Origin: UBA1715 sp045615765
GTDB lineage: Bacteria > Bacteroidota > Bacteroidia > Bacteroidales > UBA1715
Assembly: GCA_045615765.1 (NCBI GenBank)
Contig: JAZLFM010000042.1
Span: 1-64,000 of the forward strand
Length of the DNA stretch: 64,000 nt
Direction: 5' to 3'
Of this stretch, positions 1 to 7,043 are shown piece after piece; positions within the stretch are counted from its first letter, which is position 1; each line of letters begins with the position of its first letter. A model generated the notes under the pieces. That model did not search any database, was not told the origin of the DNA, and worked only from the letters and a program-made list of their open reading frames with translations. Both the position numbers and the translations under genes were made by a program.

Positions 1-567
1 CAAGGTACATTGTTTCGCCAATGGGCTAATAAAGTGTTAAAAGAGTTTCTGCTGAGAGGTTATGTAGTAAATCATCAGATTTCCGAAATTAGAGAAGAAT
101 TGCAGCAACATGCTTTTCAAATATATGGTTTACAAGAAAAAATGGATAGTTTAATACATTCAGCATTGCCTCCCAAAGAAGGCATATTTTTTAACGGACA
201 AATATTTGATGCCTATGTGTTTGCTTGCAACCTTATTAAGCGTGCAAAGCGGAGAATAATTCTGATAGATAATTATGTGGATGAGTCGGTATTGCTATTG
301 TTCTCAAAACGAGCGGAAAATGTGTCGGCAACAATTTATACACAGAAGATTTCAGAACAATTTCGACTTGATGTTCAGAAACATAATAATCAATATCCTC
401 AGGTAGATGTAAAAATATGTAATCAGTCCCATGATAGATTTCTGATAATTGATGATGAGTTGTATCTTGTTGGTGCTAGTTTGAAAGATTTGGGCAAAAA
501 ATGGTTCGGTTTTTCGAAAATGGAATCCTTCTCTGCAGATGCGATAATCGCAAGATTGGACTCATAG
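1..567 (+). CDS. RhuM-family protein with PLD-like C-terminal domain (5' end outside window)
   Basis: The reading frame is open back to base 1, so this is the 3' part of a longer gene; the apparent TTG start at base 10 is not the true start. The first visible residues (FRQWANKVLKEFLLRGY) are the end of the RhuM/virulence-RhuM DNA-binding region. They are followed by a short helical linker and a phospholipase D-like half-domain with LIDNYVDE, an HDRFLIID motif (HKD-like, about residues 141-148 of the visible part) and GASLKDLGKK. This RhuM-PLD fusion recurs in Bacteroidota genomes, usually in mobile or accessory regions, and its function is not established. With a single HKD-like motif it may act as a dimer or be catalytically weak. 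I infer a DNA-binding accessory protein. Confidence 0.85.
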   Translation, partial: QGTLFRQWANKVLKEFLLRGYVVNHQISEIREELQQHAFQIYGLQEKMDSLIHSALPPKEGIFFNGQIFDAYVFACNLIKRAKRRIILIDNYVDESVLLLFSKRAENVSATIYTQKISEQFRLDVQKHNNQYPQVDVKICNQSHDRFLIIDDELYLVGASLKDLGKKWFGFSKMESFSADAIIARLDS

Positions 568-603
568 GCTCTATATATGTAACACACAAAATCAATCGCA
601 ACA

Positions 604-690
604 ATGGAAACAAGCAAAGGAGAGATAGTTCTCTACAATCCAAACGAAACAATCCGTATAGAAGTACGTTTCGATACCGAAACGGTATGG
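604..690 (+). pseudogene. Truncated start of a second RhuM-family gene
   Basis: An ATG at 604 opens 29 codons reading METSKGEIVLYNPN...VRFDTETVW. This is the typical N-terminus of a RhuM protein (GEIVLY, then a basic strand, then ETVW just before the helix-turn-helix). After the Trp the similarity stops and the frame runs into unrelated sequence. It begins 36 bases after the RhuM-PLD gene. The likeliest reading is a gene cut by deletion or recombination inside a decaying accessory region. The fragment is too short to fold into the DNA-binding domain. Confidence 0.6.
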
Positions 691-752
691 CATATCATGA
701 TAGGATTCTGCAATTACTTAATCACTAATAACCAGAAGAATAATATACAATT

Positions 753-1232
753 ATGGCAAATAAAGTATTCGATAGGACAATACCAACCGAAGAAGAAGCA
801 AAAAAAAGAATAGATTTTTTATATGAAAAATCGTTTGAAAAAAGTTCAGTTACAGATAGCCAAGTAATTGCAGGTGTTAGTGAAAAACTAATAAAAGATT
901 TAAGAAAAAAGAATATAGAAATTGACAATACGTTTAGGCATTCAATAAGTGACACGCAAATACATCATTCTTTGAAACATTCGGCTGCGGAAAAAGAAGC
1001 AAAATTAAACCAGCTGCCAATAACAAAAACAGATTTCAATAGAATTTTAACCATATTAAAAGATTACGATTCTATTCGTTTAGGTGTAAACAATAGAAAA
1101 TTAAATTCAATTACATACGCAAAATTATTTCCAGACGGAAAAATAATTTATATAGAAGAAATTCGTACAGGGAGAAAAACATTGTCTTTTAATACAATGT
1201 ATAAAAAGGATTGTTACGGCGGATTGTCGTAA
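753..1232 (+). CDS. Stand-alone PBECR-like nuclease-domain protein
   Basis: This is a 159-residue protein. Residues about 70-152 resemble the PBECR domains (phage-Barnase-EndoU-ColicinE5/D-RelE-like nuclease) normally found inside large phage polyvalent proteins or next to phage head-morphogenesis proteins. Supporting features are histidines at 71, 72 and 76, the segment LPITKTDF, and the C-terminal strand pair IYIEEIRTGRK...FNTMYKK (about 132-152), which is the family hallmark. The N-terminal 65 residues are charged and helical with no recognised domain. No signal peptide or membrane segment is visible. It lies alone in the degraded region next to tRNA-Arg with no phage structural gene nearby, so I infer a remnant or a small RNase-like toxin. 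Activity is unproven. Confidence 0.6.
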   Translation: MANKVFDRTIPTEEEAKKRIDFLYEKSFEKSSVTDSQVIAGVSEKLIKDLRKKNIEIDNTFRHSISDTQIHHSLKHSAAEKEAKLNQLPITKTDFNRILTILKDYDSIRLGVNNRKLNSITYAKLFPDGKIIYIEEIRTGRKTLSFNTMYKKDCYGGLS

Positions 1233-1442
1233 TTATACGTTATCCAATACGTCCGAACCGCTTCCGTACTTAATCCATTGCAAATATAGGGAAAAAACAG
1301 AAATAGTCAATATTGAAGATAAAATATTGCTGACACTATTCAAAAAGAGATGTTGTTTTTGAAAATTCATTACACGAAGCAGTAGGCTACGAAAGAACAA
1401 TTAACAACGGTAAAATAGGGGTGGAATACCTAAAAACAAAAA
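1233..1442 (+). other. Degraded spacer between the PBECR gene and tRNA-Arg
   Basis: No intact gene is seen. Between about 1328 and 1455 one frame reads as plausible protein (KRDVVFENSLHEAVGYERT...) but has an upstream stop and no start codon, so it looks like the tail of a lost gene. The minus strand has a TATATTTG box near 1284 with no gene behind it. Confidence 0.3.
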
Positions 1443-1473
1443 ACGCAAACATTTGAAATCCAAATATTTGCGT
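1430..1473 (-). terminator. Intrinsic terminator of tRNA-Arg
   Basis: Positions 1443-1455 and 1461-1473 form a 13-base stem with one mismatch and a 5-base loop. Read on the minus strand the hairpin is followed by a T-rich run (complement of 1430-1442). It begins six bases past the tRNA 3' end, as expected for a tRNA terminator. Confidence 0.85.
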
Positions 1474-1478
1474 CTCTG

Positions 1479-1553
1479 TGACTCCGGAGGGGTTCGAACC
1501 CCCAATCTCCTGATCCGTAGTCAGGGGCATTAATCCAATTGTGCTACGGAGCC
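1479..1553 (-). tRNA. tRNA-Arg (anticodon ACG)
   Basis: The minus strand folds as a cloverleaf. The acceptor stem is GGCTCCG (1547-1553) pairing with CGGAGTC (1480-1486) with one G-U pair, and the discriminator is A at 1479. The anticodon stem CCTGA/TCAGG closes the loop CTACGGA, giving anticodon ACG, which is inosine-modified to read CGU, CGC and CGA. The T arm has TTCGAAC with stem GGGGG/CCCTC. CCA is not encoded. The 3' end faces the accessory scrap at 1-1442, the usual geometry of tRNA-targeted integration. Confidence 0.95.
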
Positions 1554-1570
1554 CTGTGAAAATCACGATG

Positions 1571-1599
1571 CAAATATAGTAAAATTTTTGAACCACAAA
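1571..1599 (-). promoter_or_regulatory. Promoter of tRNA-Arg
   Basis: The minus strand carries TATATTTGC at 1571-1578 (the -7 box), 18 bases upstream of the mature tRNA, with TTTG at 1596-1599 as a -33 element at a slightly short spacing of 17 bases. Confidence 0.65.
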
Positions 1600-1689
1600 C
1601 ACTATGGCGAAAAAAATGCATATAATTTTTGTCTGCGTTCGGCAATATTATGTATTTTTACTTGCTAATAAAATTTTTTGTGTTTGAAT

Positions 1690-2520
1690 ATGAACGAATT
1701 ATCATCTACGCAATTGCTTGATACTCAGAATCGAACTGATTCTGTGTCTATTCAAATGCAAAATCTTCAACAGCAAATCGAACAGCAGAAAAATGAATTG
1801 CTTATAGAAAAACAAAAGTGTGAGCAATTACTACAAAACGTGCTTCCCGATGAAATTTATAGGGAATTATTAAAAAATGGTAAGGTCGTTCCGCAATTCT
1901 ATAAAAATGTCACGGTACTTTTTACTGATTTTGTGGGTTTTACATCTATGTGCGAGCAAATTGAGTTAACAACCTTGATTCAAGAATTGGATTCTCATTT
2001 TTCGAAATTCGATGATATTTGCGAAAATCATTTTCTCGAAAAAATAAAAACCATTGGCGATGCGTATATGTGTGCTGGTGGTATGCCAATGCGAAACCAT
2101 AGCCACCCGTTCGATGTTGTACTTGCTGCTATGGATATGATTCGCTATATCGACGAAGTGAATGAAAAGAAAAAACAAACTGGTGAACATACCTGGAATA
2201 TTCGTATTGGCATACATACAGGCTCTGTAATTGCCGGTGTGGTAGGAAAAAAGAAATTTTTATACGACATCTGGGGAGATACCGTAAATGTGGCAAGTCG
2301 TATGGAATCGAGCGGAGAAATGGGAAAAATTAATATTTCTGGGGCAACTTATGAAATGATTCAGGATTTTTTCCGTTGTACATATAGAGGAAAGATTCCG
2401 GTAAAACATAAATCGGATATAGATATGTATTTTCTTGAAGGCTTTCTACCACAATATGCAGAAGATACGGATTGCTTAATTCCGAATAAAGAATTTAAAT
2501 TGTCAATGCGAAAATTATAA
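1690..2520 (+). CDS. Class III adenylate cyclase
   Basis: This should convert ATP to cyclic AMP. The protein is cytosolic, 276 residues from the ATG at 1690; an in-frame TTG at 1678 is less likely. The N-terminus is a Gln/Glu-rich coiled coil (about 18-48) leading to the signalling-helix motif LLQNVLPDEI that precedes many class III catalytic domains. The catalytic residues are all present: metal-binding Asp in LFTDF (about 80) and Asp in TIGDAY (about 124), and transition-state Asn and Arg in VNVASR (about 200 and 204). The base-selecting pair is Lys before TIGD (about 120) and Asp in YDIWG (about 193), which specifies adenine rather than guanine. There is no sensor domain beyond the coil. 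The thioredoxin-like gene follows after 2 bases, so the two are probably co-transcribed. Class III cyclases are not common in Bacteroidales. Confidence 0.9.
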   Translation: MNELSSTQLLDTQNRTDSVSIQMQNLQQQIEQQKNELLIEKQKCEQLLQNVLPDEIYRELLKNGKVVPQFYKNVTVLFTDFVGFTSMCEQIELTTLIQELDSHFSKFDDICENHFLEKIKTIGDAYMCAGGMPMRNHSHPFDVVLAAMDMIRYIDEVNEKKKQTGEHTWNIRIGIHTGSVIAGVVGKKKFLYDIWGDTVNVASRMESSGEMGKINISGATYEMIQDFFRCTYRGKIPVKHKSDIDMYFLEGFLPQYAEDTDCLIPNKEFKLSMRKL

Positions 2521-2522
2521 TT

Positions 2523-3035
2523 ATGAAGAAATATATTGTTGCTCTATTATTAGCTTGTTTGGGTACGACAGCGTTTGCTCAAATTCAATGGGTATCGTTC
2601 GAAGAAGCTATGGCTCTTGCTAAAAAAGACGGAAAACCTGTCTTGGTTGACGTATATACGGATTGGTGTGGTTGGTGTAAACGACTCGATGCGACCACAT
2701 ATCGTGATAGTGCAGTCGTTGCATTTATTAATGCTCATTTTCATGCAACTAAATTTAATGCGGAAACAACAGATAAGATTACCTATCACGATACGGTGTA
2801 TGTAAATCAGAATAAAACTCATGATTTGGCGATAAAATTGCTCGATGGCAGATTGAGTTATCCTACAACATTGTTTATCGTAGTAGATGAAATCAATGAC
2901 TATACGGCTGCGGTTCCTGGATATCAGACAAGGGAATCGATACAACCGTATTTGTTCTATTTTAGCGAAAAAGTATATTCGTCAAGAAGCTTGTGGGAAA
3001 GCTTCTTGAAAGGATTTAATGCACCAAAATTCTAA
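2523..3035 (+). CDS. Secreted thioredoxin-fold protein
   Basis: A 170-residue protein with an N-terminal signal peptide (cleavage after about residue 19, AFA-Q). It continues as a thioredoxin-like domain (Thioredoxin_7/DUF255 type) with the active-site motif WCGWC at 48-52 and the cis-Pro region LSYPTTLFI. The sequence predicts export to the periplasm and thiol-disulfide exchange or reductase activity there. The partner is unknown. The start lies 2 bases after the adenylate cyclase stop, which implies one transcript, but no obvious functional link between the two is visible. Confidence 0.85.
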   Translation: MKKYIVALLLACLGTTAFAQIQWVSFEEAMALAKKDGKPVLVDVYTDWCGWCKRLDATTYRDSAVVAFINAHFHATKFNAETTDKITYHDTVYVNQNKTHDLAIKLLDGRLSYPTTLFIVVDEINDYTAAVPGYQTRESIQPYLFYFSEKVYSSRSLWESFLKGFNAPKF

Positions 3036-3061
3036 TCACTAATCACTAATAACTAATAACT
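3034..3061 (+). repeat. Four tandem heptamers
   Basis: Two copies of AATCACT are followed by two copies of AATAACT, filling 3034-3061 exactly. The array overlaps the stop of the thioredoxin-like gene and ends just before the GTG of the exonuclease. A short related piece (AATCACTAATAAC) lies at 720-732 ahead of the PBECR gene. Confidence 0.8.
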
Positions 3062-3067
3062 ATAAAA

Positions 3068-3799
3068 GTGGATACCACAATAACCAACATTGACATTACC
3101 AAAATCTTGTTCCTCGACATCGAGACTGTGCCGCAACATAGTCTTGAATCGGAATTGTCGGATGTGGAACGAGCATTATGGGAAAAGAAATCGATCCGTA
3201 TGAAAGCGGACGATATGACTCCGGAGGAGTTATACAAAAAAGCAGGAATTTTTGCCGAATTTGGCAAAATAGTATGTATTTCAGCCGCCTTTCTTCGTAA
3301 AAAAGACGACGGATATGAATTACGAGTTCGCTCGTTTGTGAATGACGACGAGAAACAGCTGCTCGAAGATTTTGTTGCTTTGGTCAACAAGTATTTTAAT
3401 ACAAAAAAGACGTATTTCTGTGCTCACAACGGCTACGAATTCGATTTTCCGTTTATTGCCCGCCGTGCCTTGATAAATGGGATTAAGGTTCCGATTTCGT
3501 TGGACACAAGAGGGAAGAAGCCATGGGAAATCCAACATTTCGATACCTTGGATCTCTGGCGTTTTGCTGACTATAAAAACTACACTTCGCTTGCGTTGCT
3601 TGCCCACATTTTTGGGATTCCAACGCCTAAAGACGACATTGACGGCTCGCAAGTGTGCGATGTGTATTGGAAAGAACACAATCTTCCCCGTATTATGGAA
3701 TATTGCCAAAAAGACGTGATAACGGTGGCGCAATTGTTCCGGAAATATCGTTGCGAAGATGTAATCCCAGAAGATAGAATTGTTATAGCAAACGACTAA
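3068..3799 (+). CDS. Predicted DEDDy 3'-5' exonuclease (PolB-exonuclease-like)
   Basis: The 243-residue protein matches the predicted 3'-5' exonuclease family related to the proofreading domain of family B polymerases (DNA_pol_B_exo2 type). Exo I is FLDIET with Asp17 and Glu19. Exo II is AHNGYEFDFPFI with Asp126. Exo III is EYCQKDV with Tyr212 and Asp216, the DEDDy spacing. There is no polymerase domain. A GTG at 3068 is taken as start because the next in-frame ATG would remove Exo I. It probably acts in DNA repair or RNA/DNA end trimming. The real substrate is unknown. Confidence 0.85.
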   Translation: MDTTITNIDITKILFLDIETVPQHSLESELSDVERALWEKKSIRMKADDMTPEELYKKAGIFAEFGKIVCISAAFLRKKDDGYELRVRSFVNDDEKQLLEDFVALVNKYFNTKKTYFCAHNGYEFDFPFIARRALINGIKVPISLDTRGKKPWEIQHFDTLDLWRFADYKNYTSLALLAHIFGIPTPKDDIDGSQVCDVYWKEHNLPRIMEYCQKDVITVAQLFRKYRCEDVIPEDRIVIAND

Positions 3800-3840
3800 A
3801 TAGGGTTTAGTCTATTTGTTTTTCTATTCCCGAATATATT

Positions 3841-3905
3841 TGTAACCGAAAAAAATGGTAAAATTCTTCGGTTGTAACCGAAAAAAATAGCAAAATATTT
3901 CGGTT
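3841..3905 (+). promoter_or_regulatory. Duplicated 32-bp operator-like repeat upstream of the DUF4143 ATPase
   Basis: Two direct copies with a 32-base period (3842-3873 and 3874-3905) each contain an inverted pair CCGAA...TTCGG separated by about 16 A/T-rich bases. The second copy ends about 15 bases before the TATATTTG box of the downstream gene, so it covers the -33 region. A further TATATTTG at 3835-3842 abuts the first copy. The arrangement fits binding of a dimeric regulator that blocks the promoter, possibly autoregulation. No regulator gene is adjacent. Confidence 0.55.
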
Positions 3906-3920
3906 TGTGCGTTTTGTGAC

Positions 3921-3928
3921 TATATTTG
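3921..3928 (+). promoter_or_regulatory. -7 box of the DUF4143 ATPase promoter
   Basis: TATATTTG at 3921-3928 matches the Bacteroidota -7 element (TAnnTTTG) and lies 21 bases before the ATG at 3950. The -33 region falls inside the second 32-bp repeat. Confidence 0.6.
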
Positions 3929-3949
3929 TACAATAAATTCTAAAAGGTT

Positions 3950-5071
3950 ATGAAACATCGTTTATTGGAGCAATCTGTTGCTAAAGACTTTGGTAAAGGC
4001 AAGGTAATCATTCTTTTAGGTCCACGTCAAGTTGGAAAAACAACATTGCTGGATCAATTGGATATGGATAAGAAGCAGACATTGTTTCTTAATTGCGATG
4101 ATTTTGATGATAGGTTGTTGCTTGAGGATAAGACAAAAGTAGAGCTTCGGAGCCTTGTTGATGGCTATAAAAATGTTTTTATAGATGAGGCTCAGCGTGT
4201 GAAAAGCATTGGGCTTATAATTAAAATGTTAGCTGATTTGCACTTGGACTGCAATATTGTTGCAACAGGTTCTTCCTCGATGGAACTTGCAGAAGGGATT
4301 TTTGAAACGGCTACAGGGCGAGTGTATGAGTATAAGATGTTTCCATTTTCTTTGGTGGAATTGGCGAATGATACAAATGAGCGTGAGCAAAAAAAATTGT
4401 TGGAGCAAAGAATGATTTATGGCTTGTATCCGGAGGTTGTGAATAATCCTTCTGATGCAAAACGTACATTATCTTCGTTGGTGAATAGTTATTTGTATAA
4501 GGATATATTGGCTTATAAAGGTTTAAAAAAGCCTGATGTCCTTCAGAAGTTGGTCGTTGCTCTTGCTCTACAGGTAGGTAACGAAGTGTCTTATAATGAA
4601 TTGAGTAATTTACTTGGAATAGATAAAGAAACGGTTGAAAATTATATTAATTTGTTGGAAAAGTGTTTTGTTGTTTTTCGATTGAATTCATTCAATAAGA
4701 ATTTGCGTACGGAATTGAAAAAAGGTAAGAAAATCTATTTCTATGATAATGGTATTCGAAATGCTGTAATATCGAATTTCGCTCCTTTGGAGTTACGCTC
4801 TGATAGTGGAGCGTTGTGGGAGAACTTAATGGTTTCTGAGCGCATGAAGAGGAATGCCTATGTTCAAAGTTATGCGCAGACGTTCTTTTGGAGAACTGTT
4901 TCTCAAAAAGAGATAGATCTTGTGGAGTGGAAAGAGGGGCGATTGCAAGCTTTCGAGTTTAAATGGCGGGAAGATAAAAAAGTTCTACCACCAAAGGAAT
5001 TTGCTTCAACATATCTCGATGCCTCGTATGAGGTGATAACTCCTTCGAATTTTTGGTCTTTTTTGAAATAG
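3950..5071 (+). CDS. AAA ATPase with DUF4143 C-terminal domain
   Basis: A 373-residue member of the widespread ATP-binding AAA_14/DUF4143 family. Walker A is GPRQVGKTT (24-32), Walker B is FIDEAQ (about 77-82) and a sensor-1-like stretch is ATGSSS. The middle holds a winged-helix-like segment (YNELSNLLGIDKETVENYI). The C-terminus has a PD-(D/E)xK-like core with KEIDLV and AFEFKW. Members are numerous and variable in Bacteroidota and are often isolated genes; their cellular role is not established. Here the gene stands alone with its own promoter and the duplicated operator-like repeat, which suggests tight control. Its rather even codon use gives no clear sign of recent transfer. Confidence 0.88.
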   Translation: MKHRLLEQSVAKDFGKGKVIILLGPRQVGKTTLLDQLDMDKKQTLFLNCDDFDDRLLLEDKTKVELRSLVDGYKNVFIDEAQRVKSIGLIIKMLADLHLDCNIVATGSSSMELAEGIFETATGRVYEYKMFPFSLVELANDTNEREQKKLLEQRMIYGLYPEVVNNPSDAKRTLSSLVNSYLYKDILAYKGLKKPDVLQKLVVALALQVGNEVSYNELSNLLGIDKETVENYINLLEKCFVVFRLNSFNKNLRTELKKGKKIYFYDNGIRNAVISNFAPLELRSDSGALWENLMVSERMKRNAYVQSYAQTFFWRTVSQKEIDLVEWKEGRLQAFEFKWREDKKVLPPKEFASTYLDASYEVITPSNFWSFLK

Positions 5072-5119
5072 TGGAGCAAACAATAATTTTCGTATTTTTG
5101 TGATTAAATTTATATAAGT

Positions 5120-6133
5120 ATGAAGCGCTTACCTGCAGAGTGGGAACTACAAGATTGCATACAGTTGACATGGCCTCATAGAGGTACCGATTTTGCTCCT
5201 GTGTATGAGCGTGCTGTTTCGTGTTTTATAAATATAGCACGGGAAATTAGTCGCAGACAAAAATTGATAATTGCTTGTAAGAATATTCAGGATGTCAAAG
5301 CAGAATTAGGCTTGGTACTGAATGAAAACATTTCATTTGTGGAAGTAGATACAAATGATGTGTGGGCTCGTGACCATGGCGCAATTACGGTTGTTGAAGA
5401 TGGAAAATTGACATTGTATGATTTTCGCTTTAATGGCTGGGGACAAAAATTTCCGGCAGAAAAAGATGATAAAATCACATCGGAATTATACAACACAGGT
5501 ATTTTTAAAACAGATTATCGGGATTTCTCTCATTTCGTTTTAGAAGGTGGTTCTATAGAATCTGATGGAGAAGGGGTAATGCTTACTACTGAATCTTGCT
5601 TGTTAAGCAAGTTCCGTAATCCTGCAATGTCGAAGTCTGATATAGAAACATTTCTGAAAGATACATTTTCGTTGAAAAAAGTCCTTTGGCTTTCTCATGG
5701 AGAATTGGCTGGTGACGATACGGACGGACATATTGATACATTAGCAAGACTTGTTGACAATCATACGATTGCGTATGTTTCTTGTGATGATGCAACTGAT
5801 ATGCACTATTCGGAATTGCAAGCAATGAAACAAGAATTGGAATCGTTTACAACATTAGATGGAACTCCATATACTTTAGTTCCGTTACCAATGACTCCGC
5901 CTATATTTGATGAGGATGGGGAACGAATTCCTGCAACGTATGCCAACTTTTTAATTATGAATGACGCGGTGTTGTTGCCTGTGTATAATTGCGAAACAGA
6001 TGCGGAAGCAATACGAATAGTTCAAACATTGTTTCCTTCTAAAGAAATTGTACCGATAGATTGTTCTGTTTTGATTTTACAACATGGTTCTTTGCATTGC
6101 GTTACAATGCAATATCCTAAAGGTGTTTTATAA
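5120..6133 (+). CDS. aguA: Agmatine deiminase
   Basis: Converts agmatine to N-carbamoylputrescine and ammonia, the first step of the agmatine route to putrescine. The 337-residue protein belongs to the peptidyl-arginine deiminase-like family (PAD_porph). Visible hallmarks are WPHRGTDF near the N-terminus, VWARDHGAI (substrate Asp), FVLEGGSIESDGEG, DDTDGHIDTLA (catalytic His) and the nucleophile Cys327 in HGSLHCVTMQYP. Length is normal for the family. It is followed after 3 bases by the amidase that takes the next step, so the pair forms an operon. A TATTTTTG box at 5093-5100 is a plausible -7 promoter element. Confidence 0.95.
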   Translation: MKRLPAEWELQDCIQLTWPHRGTDFAPVYERAVSCFINIAREISRRQKLIIACKNIQDVKAELGLVLNENISFVEVDTNDVWARDHGAITVVEDGKLTLYDFRFNGWGQKFPAEKDDKITSELYNTGIFKTDYRDFSHFVLEGGSIESDGEGVMLTTESCLLSKFRNPAMSKSDIETFLKDTFSLKKVLWLSHGELAGDDTDGHIDTLARLVDNHTIAYVSCDDATDMHYSELQAMKQELESFTTLDGTPYTLVPLPMTPPIFDEDGERIPATYANFLIMNDAVLLPVYNCETDAEAIRIVQTLFPSKEIVPIDCSVLILQHGSLHCVTMQYPKGVL

Positions 6134-6136
6134 AAA

Positions 6137-7027
6137 ATGATGGAAAAGAAGTTGAAGATTGGTTTGGTTCAATTGGCTATCTCTGAAAATATTGATGCCA
6201 ATAAGGAAAAATTAGTTGCGAATATAAAACAATGTGCATCGTTAGGTGCTGAATTGGTTGTTTTGCAAGAGCTACATAATACACCATATTTTTGTCAGGT
6301 GGAGGATGTTGATAATTTTGATCTTGCCGAAACGATACCAGGTCCATCTACCGAATTATATGCGTCTGTCGCAAAAGAATGTAACATAGTTTTAGTTACA
6401 TCTTTGTTTGAAAAACGTGCGGCAGGTTTGTATCACAACACAGCGGTGGTATTCGAGAAAGATGGCTCTATTGCCGGAAAATATAGAAAAATGCACATTC
6501 CGGACGATCCTGCATATTACGAGAAGTTCTATTTCACACCAGGTGATTTGGGATTTGAACCTATCAAGACGTCCGTAGGAACATTGGGCGTGCTTGTATG
6601 TTGGGATCAATGGTATCCGGAAGCAGCTCGTATTATGGCAATGAAAGGTGCCGATATGTTGATTTATCCAACAGCGATAGGATGGGAATCGAGCGATACG
6701 CAAGATGAAAAGAATCGTCAACGCGATGCGTGGATTATTTCGCAACGTGGACACGCTGTTGCAAATGGCTTGCCGGTTATTTCTGTTAACCGTGTTGGTT
6801 GGGAGAAAGATCCTTCTGGACAAACGAATGGAATCCAATTTTGGGGCAGTAGTTTTGTTGTTGGCCCACAGGGTGAATTCATAAAACAAGCATCTTCTGA
6901 AACTGAAGAAACAATGGTTGTGGAAGTTTCGCTTTCTCGTTCCGAGGATGTTCGCCGTATTTGGCCATTCTTTAGAGATAGAAGGATAGATGCGTATTCC
7001 GACATTATAAATAGATTCTGTAAATAA
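6137..7027 (+). CDS. aguB: N-carbamoylputrescine amidase
   Basis: Hydrolyses N-carbamoylputrescine to putrescine, CO2 and ammonia, completing the agmatine pathway. It is a 296-residue nitrilase-superfamily enzyme with the Glu-Lys-Cys triad: Glu45 in LQELHN, Lys118 in KYRKMHIP and Cys155 in LVCWDQWYPEAAR. Length and motifs are typical of AguB rather than of other nitrilases, and the adjoining aguA makes the assignment firm. Translation may start at either of two adjacent ATGs (6137 or 6140). hisB begins 16 bases downstream, so it may be read from the same transcript. Confidence 0.94.
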   Translation: MMEKKLKIGLVQLAISENIDANKEKLVANIKQCASLGAELVVLQELHNTPYFCQVEDVDNFDLAETIPGPSTELYASVAKECNIVLVTSLFEKRAAGLYHNTAVVFEKDGSIAGKYRKMHIPDDPAYYEKFYFTPGDLGFEPIKTSVGTLGVLVCWDQWYPEAARIMAMKGADMLIYPTAIGWESSDTQDEKNRQRDAWIISQRGHAVANGLPVISVNRVGWEKDPSGQTNGIQFWGSSFVVGPQGEFIKQASSETEETMVVEVSLSRSEDVRRIWPFFRDRRIDAYSDIINRFCK

Positions 7028-7043
7028 GAATAAATTAAATAAG

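Noticed and set aside
1387..1602. A 71-residue protein on the minus strand
   Set aside because: It runs through the tRNA-Arg gene and its terminator and has no protein-like composition of its own.
2550..2945. A 131-residue minus-strand protein within the thioredoxin-like gene
   Set aside because: It is fully antisense to a well-supported gene and has no recognisable motif or promoter.
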